From Chitinophaga pinensis (GTDB taxonomy: Bacteria; Bacteroidota; Bacteroidia; UKL13-3): a stretch of DNA of 6,085 nucleotides. This document shows, piece after piece, positions 1 through 5,492 of the stretch (position 1 is its first letter; every line of letters begins with the position of its first letter). The notes under the pieces are model-generated. The model did no database searches. It was not told the origin of the DNA and saw nothing but the letters and a program-made list of their open reading frames with translations. The DNA is taken from contig CAMCJW010000184.1 in assembly GCA_945875195.1 (NCBI GenBank), positions 1 to 6,085 of the forward strand, read 5' to 3'. The position numbers and the translations under genes were made by a program.

Positions 1-300
1 TTCGACCAAATTTATGTAGAAGAAGTTTTATTAGGTGATTCTGTTAAATTCCTAAAAGAAGAAATGATATTAAAGGTTTCTTTCGAAGGCGATACTTGCC
101 TCACTGCTGAGATGCCAACCTTTGTGGTTTTAACTATAGACTACGCTGAGCCAGGAGTAAAAGGCGATACTGCAACCAACACCCTAAAGCCAGCAAGATT
201 AGACAACGGCGCCGAAGTAATGGTACCGCTATTCGTAAACGTAGGTGATAAAGTAAAAGTAGACACCCGCACGGGAGATTATGTAGAACGCGTTAAGTAA
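1..300 (+). CDS. efp: Elongation factor P, C-terminal half (5' truncated by window edge)
   Basis: EF-P binds the ribosome between the P and E sites and relieves stalling at polyproline stretches; it acts in the cytoplasm. The reading frame is open from base 1 and ends with TAA, giving 99 residues of a protein normally near 188, so about half is missing off the left edge, including the N-terminal domain with the loop lysine that is modified in many species. Visible residues 1-40 fit the middle OB domain and 41-99 the last OB domain. Residues 63-82 (K-P-A, then G70, P76 and G82) match the EF-P family signature K-x-A-x4-G-x2-V-x-V-P-x2-V-x2-G in full. The ATG at base 64 is internal and not the start. 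The gene converges on trhO with a 33-base gap. Confidence 0.95.
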   Translation, partial: FDQIYVEEVLLGDSVKFLKEEMILKVSFEGDTCLTAEMPTFVVLTIDYAEPGVKGDTATNTLKPARLDNGAEVMVPLFVNVGDKVKVDTRTGDYVERVK

Positions 301-302
301 GA

Positions 303-330
303 AATTCAGAATTCAGAATTCTGAATTAAA
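303..330. repeat. Heptamer repeat and palindrome between convergent efp and trhO
   Basis: Four units with period 7 are visible: AATTCAG, AATTCAG, AATTCTG, AATTAAA. The sequence at 310-327 is a perfect 18-base palindrome that can fold as a 7-bp stem with an AATT loop. It fills the whole gap between the stop codons of efp and trhO, so it may act as a weak bidirectional terminator. However, the stem is AT-rich, and there is an A run rather than a T run after it on the plus strand (the six T's precede the hairpin on the minus strand). A terminator role is therefore inference only. Confidence 0.6.
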
Positions 331-333
331 AAA

Positions 334-1260
334 TCATCCTTGCTCCACCACAGGCCGGGCATAAAACCCAGTTCCATTATATTCCCGCTTCCCCGGCGCT
401 TCCATGCATTCCGCGGTGCAACAGCCTTCCATTTCTATGGCACAAGGTTCGCACATGGTAAATTGTTCGTTGCAATCAACGTTGGCACAATTTAAGCTTC
501 TGGCAACTGGCACTTGGCATTTTTTGCAGGTTGAAATTACGGTAGGATTTACCTCATTAACTGGCACAGTAACTCTGCCATCAAAAACATAAAGCACGCC
601 ATCAAAGTCTTTACCACCTGTTTCTTTTGCATAACCAATGATGCCATCGTACAATTGGTACACATCTTTAAACCCTTGTTCCAAAAGGTACGATGAAGCT
701 TTTTCGCATTTTATACCACCAGTACAGTAGGTGATAATTTTTTTGTCTTTGTATTGTTCAAGCTCCTTCACTTTTTCTGGAAACTCCCTAAATGTTTCGA
801 TATCAAAGCTCACTGCATTCTTAAACTTACCTAACCTAGTTTCATAATTGGAACGCACATCAACCACCACCACATCATCTCTTTGTTGCATTTCTTGAAA
901 CTCTTTTCCATGCAAATGCTTGCCTGTTCTTCTTATTGGACTCACATTCTTTAAGCCCGAATGCACAATTTCATTTTTCAAACGCACATGAATGCGGTTA
1001 AAAGCATTGTGGTCAAATTCATCAATTTTAAAGCTCACCCCTTCAAACCTCGGATCCGATTTGAGGTCGTCCATATAAATATTTATTTGTTGAGGATTGC
1101 CACTGATGGTCCCATTAATTCCCTCTCTAGCAATATAAATCCTTCCCTTTACTCCAATTTGTTTGCAATAGCTCAAATGCTGTATCACAAACTCTTCCGC
1201 ATCAAAAATGGGGGTATAATAATAAAACGCCAATACCCAATACTTTCCCTTATTTTTCAT
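334..1260 (-). CDS. trhO: tRNA uridine(34) hydroxylase TrhO (rhodanese-type, YceA family)
   Basis: TrhO hydroxylates C5 of uridine 34 in certain tRNAs, the oxygen-dependent route to ho5U and its cmo5U/mo5U derivatives; it is cytoplasmic. With the ATG at 1260 the protein has 308 residues, close to the shorter members of the family. An N-terminal acylphosphatase-like domain (about 7-100) holds KGRIYIAREGINGTISG. A rhodanese domain (about 115-215) carries the active-site loop CTGGIKCE with catalytic Cys179. A cysteine-rich tail (C245, C248, C258, C263, C270, C273, C280, C281, C285) looks metal-binding. A longer version from TTG at 1299 is possible, but family members start close to the YWVLAFYYYT segment and that TTG fits a promoter -33 element. 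The gene is a single transcription unit, convergent with efp and divergent from menG. Confidence 0.93.
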   Translation of the reverse strand: MKNKGKYWVLAFYYYTPIFDAEEFVIQHLSYCKQIGVKGRIYIAREGINGTISGNPQQINIYMDDLKSDPRFEGVSFKIDEFDHNAFNRIHVRLKNEIVHSGLKNVSPIRRTGKHLHGKEFQEMQQRDDVVVVDVRSNYETRLGKFKNAVSFDIETFREFPEKVKELEQYKDKKIITYCTGGIKCEKASSYLLEQGFKDVYQLYDGIIGYAKETGGKDFDGVLYVFDGRVTVPVNEVNPTVISTCKKCQVPVARSLNCANVDCNEQFTMCEPCAIEMEGCCTAECMEAPGKREYNGTGFYARPVVEQG

Positions 1261-1269
1261 ATGAACACG

Positions 1270-1300
1270 CGAAGTTAAGTATTCTATAATTTCAGGCAAT
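1270..1300 (-). promoter_or_regulatory. Putative Bacteroidota-type promoter of trhO
   Basis: On the minus strand ATTG (1300-1297) resembles the -33 TTTG box. After exactly 19 bases comes TAACTTCG (1277-1270), seven of eight matches to the -7 box TAnnTTTG known for Bacteroides and Flavobacterium. The start codon follows 9 bases later, so transcription would begin only a few bases before the ATG, giving a nearly leaderless mRNA. No Shine-Dalgarno sequence is present, which agrees. Boxes and spacing are seen directly; activity is inferred. Confidence 0.5.
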
Positions 1301-1332
1301 GATATTTGTCAATTTTGTGCGGGAAGGAGCTG

Positions 1333-1360
1333 CTGGCTTTTGGCTCCTGGCCTCTGGCAG
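1333..1360. repeat. Degenerate heptamer tandem repeat (consensus CTGGCTY)
   Basis: Four successive 7-base units are visible: CTGGCTT, TTGGCTC, CTGGCCT, CTGGCAG. The core TGGC is kept in every unit. It is the same period as the repeat after efp. Related but looser units appear at about 1407-1434. Slippage expansion is the likely origin; no function is evident. Confidence 0.65.
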
Positions 1361-1424
1361 GAATTTTATAATAGTGAAAATCATTTCTTGATATTTCGTA
1401 ATCCATAAGCTAGCTGCCAGAGGC
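1350..1424. repeat. Perfect 11-bp inverted repeat enclosing 53 bases
   Basis: GCCTCTGGCAG at 1350-1360 is the exact reverse complement of CTGCCAGAGGC at 1414-1424. The 53 bases between are AT-rich and non-coding. The left arm overlaps the last units of the heptamer array, so the symmetry may come from related microsatellites lying in opposite orientation. A miniature mobile element of about 75 bp is an alternative, but I see no target-site duplication at its edges. Confidence 0.5.
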
Positions 1425-1448
1425 TGATTGCTAATTAACAAAAATAAT

Positions 1449-1473
1449 AACCCGATGCATTTATGCCCGGGTT
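1449..1473 (-). terminator. Terminator-like hairpin, minus strand
   Basis: AACCCG (1449-1454) pairs with CGGGTT (1468-1473), and inside it GCAT (1457-1460) pairs with ATGC (1463-1466) around a TT loop, with a small internal loop between the two stems. Read on the minus strand the hairpin is followed by ATTATTTTTGTT, a T-rich tail typical of intrinsic terminators. No minus-strand gene upstream of it is seen, so what it would terminate is unclear; it could block read-through into trhO. Confidence 0.4.
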
Positions 1474-1493
1474 TTCAGTCAAATCAATCAATA

Positions 1494-1516
1494 AAACAGG
1501 CCTTCAGGCCTTTTCT
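1494..1516 (+). terminator. Terminator-like hairpin, plus strand
   Basis: AGGCC (1498-1502) pairs with GGCCT (1507-1511) around a TTCA loop. The stem can be extended by A-T pairs past a bulged C at 1497. TTTTCTT follows on the plus strand. The stem is short but GC-rich. There is no plus-strand gene between efp and this point, so it is either a relic, the end of an unseen small transcript, or chance. Confidence 0.35.
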
Positions 1517-1593
1517 TCATAATACTATTTTTCAATGTATCGGCAAATTCAAAAATTTTCTGCGACTTCTATATTCCCACTCAACCCGAATAA

Positions 1594-1617
1594 CACTTCG
1601 ACAGGCTCAGTGACCGG
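1594..1617. repeat. Probable dispersed intergenic repeat (TTCGACAGGCTCAGTGACC type)
   Basis: The segment contains CACTTCGACAGGCTCAGTGA. From memory, sequences of the form CTTCGACA(A/G)GCTCAG recur as short dispersed intergenic repeats in many genomes, including Bacteroidota. Only one copy occurs in this window, so the call rests on recognition of the motif and not on repetition seen here. Its ends CACT and AGTG can pair weakly. Confidence 0.45.
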
Positions 1618-1620
1618 TAA

Positions 1621-1638
1621 TTGCTAGTAGCTAGCTAC
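1621..1638. repeat. GCTAG heptamer-like repeat with 12-bp palindrome
   Basis: TTGCTAG and TAGCTAG are adjacent 7-base units, followed by a related CTACGAT. GTAGCTAGCTAC at 1627-1638 is a perfect 12-base palindrome. The units resemble AAGCTAG and TTGCTAA near 1407-1434, linking this site to the earlier repeat clusters. No function can be assigned. Confidence 0.45.
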
Positions 1639-1701
1639 GATTCCAAAGTATTGCATACCCTCACATGCCCGAGCAGCCACCATCCTTGCACCACCCCGTA
1701 T

Positions 1702-1721
1702 AGACGCGATTTATCGCGTCT
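1702..1721. repeat. REP-like hairpin AGACGCGAT-TT-ATCGCGTCT
   Basis: A perfect 9-base inverted repeat (1702-1710 with 1713-1721) surrounds two T's, forming a stable GC-rich hairpin in otherwise AT-rich DNA. From memory, near-identical GAGACGCGAT...ATCGCGTCTC hairpins are dispersed in cyanobacterial and Bacteroidota genomes, resembling REP elements mobilised by REP-associated transposases. No T run follows on the plus strand, so it is not an obvious terminator. It lies 111 bases before the menG start and could affect menG if transcribed. Confidence 0.55.
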
Positions 1722-1816
1722 CCCCCCAACCAACACCAGCATATCCATGTTTAGACTGCCTAACCAACATCCACCACTTCCCAACCACAAAACACTAAAA
1801 AATGAAACAAAACCAC

Positions 1817-1824
1817 TATCTTCG
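1817..1824 (+). promoter_or_regulatory. Putative -7 promoter element of menG
   Basis: TATCTTCG matches the Bacteroidota -7 box TAnnTTTG at seven of eight positions and lies 7 bases before the chosen menG ATG at 1832. The trhO promoter shows the same TAnnTTCG variant in a similar position. No convincing TTTG or TTG box is found about 19-23 bases upstream, which weakens the call. If active, it would give a leaderless or nearly leaderless mRNA and would exclude the upstream ATG at 1802 as start. Confidence 0.42.
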
Positions 1825-1831
1825 CCCGCGG

Positions 1832-2560
1832 ATGACAAAAGAAGTAAAGCCTGATAGTAGCCTAGAAACCAGCAAGAAAGAGCAGGTTGAGGAAATGTTT
1901 AACAGCATTGCCCATAGGTACGATTTTTTAAATAGATTCCTTTCTTTGGGTATCGACCGCGGTTGGCGCAAAAAAGCCATCTCGTATCTGAAACCTTTAG
2001 CCCCAAAACTGATTTTGGATGTGGCTACAGGTACGGGCGATTTGGCGCTTGAAGCCATGTCGTTGAACCCAAATAAGATTATTGGACTCGATATTGCTGA
2101 ACAAATGTTGGTGGTGGGAAGAGAGAAAATTGCCTACAAAGGACTTTCCAATATTATTGAAATGGTAAATGGTGATAGCGAAAACTTGCCTTTCCCCGAC
2201 AATAATTTTGATGCCATTACCGTTGCTTTTGGAGTGAGAAATTTTCAAAACCTTTCAAAAGGATTAAAGGAAATGAATAGGGTGCTAAAACCTAGTGGTC
2301 GCATTGTGGTGCTTGAGTTTTCAAAACCCAATACCTTTCCTTTTAAACAAGGATACAATTTTTACTTTACCTACATTTTACCTGTTTTGGGTAATATGTT
2401 AAGCAATAGTAAAAATGCTTATACCTACTTGCCCGAGAGTGTGAAACATTTCCCTGAAGGGGCTGATTTTGTTGACTACCTGCACCACGCTGGGTTCAAA
2501 AATATGATTGTGAAACCTTTAACTTTTGGCACTTGCTCGCTGTATATAGCCGACAAATAA
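1832..2560 (+). CDS. menG: Demethylmenaquinone C-methyltransferase MenG (UbiE family)
   Basis: This enzyme transfers a methyl group from S-adenosylmethionine to demethylmenaquinone, the last step of menaquinone synthesis; Bacteroidota use menaquinone, so MenG is a better name than UbiE. The protein is 242 residues, normal for the family. The SAM-binding motif is LDVATGTGD (62-70), with acidic D87 in GLDIAE and D115 in NGDSENLPF. The two UbiE signatures are present as YDFLNRFLSLGIDRGW (30-45) and RVLKPSGRIVVLEFS (150-164). An ATG at 1802 would add ten residues (MKQNHYLRPR), but homologues begin near MTKEVKP and a likely -7 box lies between the two ATGs. It is the first gene of the plus-strand cluster; porT starts inside its 3' end. 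Confidence 0.93.
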   Translation: MTKEVKPDSSLETSKKEQVEEMFNSIAHRYDFLNRFLSLGIDRGWRKKAISYLKPLAPKLILDVATGTGDLALEAMSLNPNKIIGLDIAEQMLVVGREKIAYKGLSNIIEMVNGDSENLPFPDNNFDAITVAFGVRNFQNLSKGLKEMNRVLKPSGRIVVLEFSKPNTFPFKQGYNFYFTYILPVLGNMLSNSKNAYTYLPESVKHFPEGADFVDYLHHAGFKNMIVKPLTFGTCSLYIADK

Positions 2561-3225
2561 TCTCAAGCCTCTTAATGGCTTTATCTGTGTTTAAGTTGTT
2601 TGCGCAGCCTAATTTGGAGCAGTACGATTTAAAACCAATCCACTTTGGATTTACCCTTGCCGCCAATTCTGGTAGGTTATTGATGGATATGACCAGTACC
2701 TATCAAAATGATACCATAAGAAATGTTACCGTTAAAAACTTCCCTGGAATTGGATTGGGTGCCATTACCAATATACGGTTAGGAGACTATTGGGATATTC
2801 GTTTAATGACTCCTGTAATTTCATTTGTACAACGCAATTTAATCTTCGATTATCCTTCAGGCAAAAAAGAGGTTAAAATAGAATCTGCATACTGCGATGC
2901 AAGTTTATTGATAAAATACAAATCTATGCGCAGAAAAAATGCCCGTGTTTATGTTATTGGCGGTGGAAGAATGAGCTATGATTTTGCTTCTACCATTAAT
3001 AAAAATAGGGGCTTGCAAAATCCAGTGGTTTCCTTGGTACCACTTACCTATGGCTGGGAAGCTGGTTTTGGATTAGATGTTTACTTTGAATACTTTAAAT
3101 TTTCGCCCGAGATAAAAATCTGCAATACCTTTGGCAATGCCATGTACAAAGATGGGTATATCTTTACGGATGTCATTCAAAATATCTCCCCTCAATTGAT
3201 TCAGTTTTCACTACACTTTGAATAG
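2533..3225 (+). CDS. porT: PorT family outer-membrane protein (type IX secretion)
   Basis: PorT is an outer-membrane beta-barrel protein needed for the type IX secretion system in Porphyromonas and Flavobacterium. The protein is 230 residues. With TTG at 2533 it begins with a plausible signal peptide: R7, hydrophobic stretch 9-23, then KLFAQ with likely cleavage near residue 25. The first ATG (2575) would leave only about 11 residues before that site, too short for a signal peptide, so the TTG start is preferred though unproven. Later segments fit PorT: HFGFTLAANSG (37-47), PGIGLGAITNIRLGDYW (71-87), ARVYVIGGGRMSYDFAS (137-153), and an E-G-G-D pattern in WEAGFGLDVYFEYFKFSPEI (175-194). The start overlaps menG by 28 bases, suggesting coupled translation. 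The menG-porT order is, from memory, frequent in Bacteroidota. Confidence 0.85.
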   Translation: MLAVYSRQIISSLLMALSVFKLFAQPNLEQYDLKPIHFGFTLAANSGRLLMDMTSTYQNDTIRNVTVKNFPGIGLGAITNIRLGDYWDIRLMTPVISFVQRNLIFDYPSGKKEVKIESAYCDASLLIKYKSMRRKNARVYVIGGGRMSYDFASTINKNRGLQNPVVSLVPLTYGWEAGFGLDVYFEYFKFSPEIKICNTFGNAMYKDGYIFTDVIQNISPQLIQFSLHFE

Positions 3226-3236
3226 ACCTGCATTTC

Positions 3237-4355
3237 ATGAATTTTTCTTTACTAAAAACTGATACGGAATCTAAGGCCAGAGCTGGAATAATTACAACGG
3301 GTAGAGGCGAAATCCTCACCCCAATTTTTATGCCTGTAGGCACCCAAGGAACCGTAAAATCTGTTACCCAAAAAGATTTGGCCGAAAGGGTAAAAGCACA
3401 AATTATTTTAGCCAATACCTATCATGTTTTTTTGAGGCCAGGCTTGGAGGTAGTGAATAAGGCTGGTGGCATCCACAAATTTATCAATTGGGATAAACCC
3501 ATGCTCACAGATAGCGGTGGGTACCAAGTTTTCAGCTTGAGTGAAATTAGGAAAATTAAAGAAGAAGGGGTTTCGTTTCGATCCCACTTAGATGGGTCAA
3601 AAATATTTTTCTCTCCAGAAATTGCTACCGATATCCAAAGAACCATTGGTGCAGATATTTTTATGGCTTTTGATGAATGCCCGCCTTACCCCAGCGATTA
3701 CAAGTATGCCAAAGATTCTATGGATCTCACGCACCGTTGGCTAACACGTTGCATCACTAGGTTCAACGAAACCGAGTCGCTTTATGGGTTCGAGCAAAAC
3801 CTTTTCCCAATTGTGCAAGGAAGCACTTACAAAGATTTGCGCCAAGATTCGGCCAAGTTTATTGCAGATCAAAACATGCCTGGCAATGCCATTGGCGGCT
3901 TGAGCGTTGGTGAGCCAGCAGAGCAAATGTACGAAATGACCGAACTGGTTTGTGAGCACTTGCCTGCCGATAAGCCGCGTTATTTAATGGGTGTAGGCAC
4001 ACCTGCCAATATTTTGGAATGTATTGCCTTGGGCATAGATATGTTCGATTGTGTATTGCCAACGCGCAATGCACGTCATGGATATTTGTTTACCTCACAA
4101 GGTATCATCAACATAAAAAATGAAAAATGGAAGCATGATTACAGTGCGATTGATCCAATTTTTACACCAGAATACTCTAAAGCCTACCTCAAGCACTTAA
4201 TAAAATGCAACGAAATGCTTGGTGCTACAATAGCCAGTATACAAAATTTAAGCTTTTATTTGTGGCTAGTTGCTGAGGCTAGAGAGCAAATTTTGAAGGA
4301 TAATTTCACGGCTTGGAAAAAAGAAATTTTACCCATTCTGATGCAGAAATTGTAA
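3237..4355 (+). CDS. tgt: tRNA-guanine transglycosylase (queuosine pathway)
   Basis: Bacterial Tgt exchanges guanine 34 for preQ1 in tRNAs for Asp, Asn, His and Tyr, a key step to queuosine. The 372-residue length is typical. The TIM-barrel active site is complete: D92 in TDSGGYQVF (general acid/base), D146 and C148 in MAFDECPP (substrate contact), Q194-G195, GGLSVGE (220-226), and nucleophile D271 in MFDCVLPTRNARHG. The usual zinc site C-x-C-x2-C-x25-H is absent: the aligned positions are I305, P307, T310 and Q336, although the flanking YSKAYLKHL and NLSFYLWLV align well. The ATG at 3237 gives the standard N-terminus and lies 11 bases after porT. No Shine-Dalgarno sequence is seen. Confidence 0.96.
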   Translation: MNFSLLKTDTESKARAGIITTGRGEILTPIFMPVGTQGTVKSVTQKDLAERVKAQIILANTYHVFLRPGLEVVNKAGGIHKFINWDKPMLTDSGGYQVFSLSEIRKIKEEGVSFRSHLDGSKIFFSPEIATDIQRTIGADIFMAFDECPPYPSDYKYAKDSMDLTHRWLTRCITRFNETESLYGFEQNLFPIVQGSTYKDLRQDSAKFIADQNMPGNAIGGLSVGEPAEQMYEMTELVCEHLPADKPRYLMGVGTPANILECIALGIDMFDCVLPTRNARHGYLFTSQGIINIKNEKWKHDYSAIDPIFTPEYSKAYLKHLIKCNEMLGATIASIQNLSFYLWLVAEAREQILKDNFTAWKKEILPILMQKL

Positions 4356-4397
4356 TAGGAGTTTTTGGCCGCATATTTGCAAGAATCGGAATATACA

Positions 4398-5492
4398 ATG
4401 TTAGAAAAATTAGGCATAGGCGTTTTAGATAGGTACATCATAAAAAAGTACCTGCAATCTTTCTTTTATTCTGTTTTGCTATTTACTTTCATCGCTATCT
4501 TTATTGATATCAGTGAGAAGATGGACGATTTCATTAAGCGGAAACCATCCTTGTATGTTCTCATTTTTGATTATTATATCTTTTTTATTCCCTATTTCAT
4601 GGGCTTGTTTAGCTCGGTTTTTATCTTTTTGTCGACCCTATTTTTTAACAGTAAGCTCGCCCAAAATACAGAAATCATTGCCATTTTAAACAGTGGATTA
4701 AGTTATAGACGATTTTTAAAGCCATACATGATTGGCGCCACTATTTTGTTTGTATCTTTTATCATTTTAAATACCCAGTTTCTGCCTATTTGTGATAAAT
4801 ACCGACTAGAGTTCGAAGAAAATTGGATACGCGAAAAGAAGCAAACCCAAAACAACAATATTTACAATATGCTCAATGATTCTAATCTATTGCACATTGA
4901 GTCGTTTAATTATGTTGATAGTTCTGGGTTTAATTTTAACTTAGAGAGTTTTTCTAATGGTAAATTGATAGAGCGTATTTATGCCAATAAGTTACTATGG
5001 AACAGAGAAAAACAATGTTGGACATTAGAAGGTTATACCCAAAGAATTTTTAAAGATAATAGGGAGTTTATCTCTAAAGGTAATAAAAAAGATACCGTTT
5101 TGAGCCTAAAGCCAGATGAGTTTTTTGAGAAAACAAAAGTGGTATCATCTATGACCAATCCAGAGCTCAATAATTACATCCGCAAGGAAACTGAAAAAGG
5201 CAATCCCAAGGTAAATATTTTTAAAGTTGAACTGTATAAACGCACTGTAATTCCTGTAGCTTTTTTTGTGTTAACCCTATTAGCTGTTGCGGTATCTAGC
5301 GGCAAAAGTAGGGGGGGAGTTGGCTTTCATTTAGGTATAGGCATTGCACTAACTTTTGCCTATTTATTGCTCATTCAGATATTTAATACGGCAGGCAACA
5401 CCGGAGTGCTTACCCCTTGGGTTGCAGTTTGGATTCCACCGGTTCTATTTTTCTTTATAGCCTTGATTTTACTAAAAAGGGCCCCCAAATAA
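4398..5492 (+). CDS. LptF/LptG family permease (YjgP/YjgQ, LPS export)
   Basis: LptF and LptG form the inner-membrane permease of the Lpt ABC transporter, which with LptB extracts lipopolysaccharide and passes it to the periplasmic bridge. From the ATG at 4398 the protein is 364 residues. It shows the family layout: DRYIIKKYLQSF at the N-terminus, three membrane segments (about 22-38, 52-82, 108-128), a long hydrophilic periplasmic part (about 130-280), then three more (283-300, 309-329, 341-359). Family motifs are NTEIIAILNSGLSYRRFLKP (90-109) and LLAVAVSSGKSRGGVGFHLG (294-313). It cannot be assigned to LptF or LptG from sequence alone. A TTG at 4365 would add 11 residues; AGGAG at 4357-4361 lies only three bases before it, so the shorter form is favoured. 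It follows tgt by 42 bases. Confidence 0.9.
   Translation: MLEKLGIGVLDRYIIKKYLQSFFYSVLLFTFIAIFIDISEKMDDFIKRKPSLYVLIFDYYIFFIPYFMGLFSSVFIFLSTLFFNSKLAQNTEIIAILNSGLSYRRFLKPYMIGATILFVSFIILNTQFLPICDKYRLEFEENWIREKKQTQNNNIYNMLNDSNLLHIESFNYVDSSGFNFNLESFSNGKLIERIYANKLLWNREKQCWTLEGYTQRIFKDNREFISKGNKKDTVLSLKPDEFFEKTKVVSSMTNPELNNYIRKETEKGNPKVNIFKVELYKRTVIPVAFFVLTLLAVAVSSGKSRGGVGFHLGIGIALTFAYLLLIQIFNTAGNTGVLTPWVAVWIPPVLFFFIALILLKRAPK

Larger units (their letters stand above)
1301..1816. other. Repeat-rich intergenic region between divergent trhO and menG
   Basis: No credible gene lies in these roughly 500 bases. The reading frames present on either strand are short, lack family motifs and run across repeats. 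The region holds two clusters of heptamer repeats, an 11-bp inverted repeat, two terminator-like hairpins, two elements resembling dispersed repeats, and a final 80 bases (1721-1800) with 33 C but only 4 G on the plus strand. It separates two genes transcribed away from each other, so it must contain or adjoin both promoters. The content suggests accumulated mobile or slippage-derived repeats rather than a lost gene, though a decayed gene or small RNA cannot be excluded. Confidence 0.7.

Noticed and set aside
404..1278. Plus-strand frames opposite trhO
   Set aside because: They lie antisense to a well-supported gene and show no protein motifs.
1261..1299. N-terminal extension of TrhO from TTG at 1299
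   Set aside because: The codon is TTG, the family starts close to YWVLAFYYY, and the TTG fits a -33 box 19 bases before a -7 box.
1533..1600. Minus-strand peptide-like stretch RVEWEYRSRRKFLNLPIH, considered as a gene relic
   Set aside because: Only about 20 residues between stops, no start codon and no family recognised.
1428..1613. 61-residue plus-strand frame in the intergenic gap
   Set aside because: It crosses two hairpins and a dispersed-type repeat, has no family motif and no plausible initiation signal.
1300..1831. tRNA, riboswitch or CRISPR array in the gap
   Set aside because: No cloverleaf with a T-arm motif, no recognised riboswitch core, and no regularly spaced direct repeats with unique spacers.
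1621..1854. 77-residue plus-strand and 67-residue minus-strand frames before menG
   Set aside because: Both run through the REP-like hairpin and C-rich stretch; composition is simple and one overlaps the menG start.
4365..4397. Upstream TTG start of the LptF/LptG permease
   Set aside because: The AGGAG is only three bases from the TTG, and the ATG at 4398 gives the usual family N-terminus.
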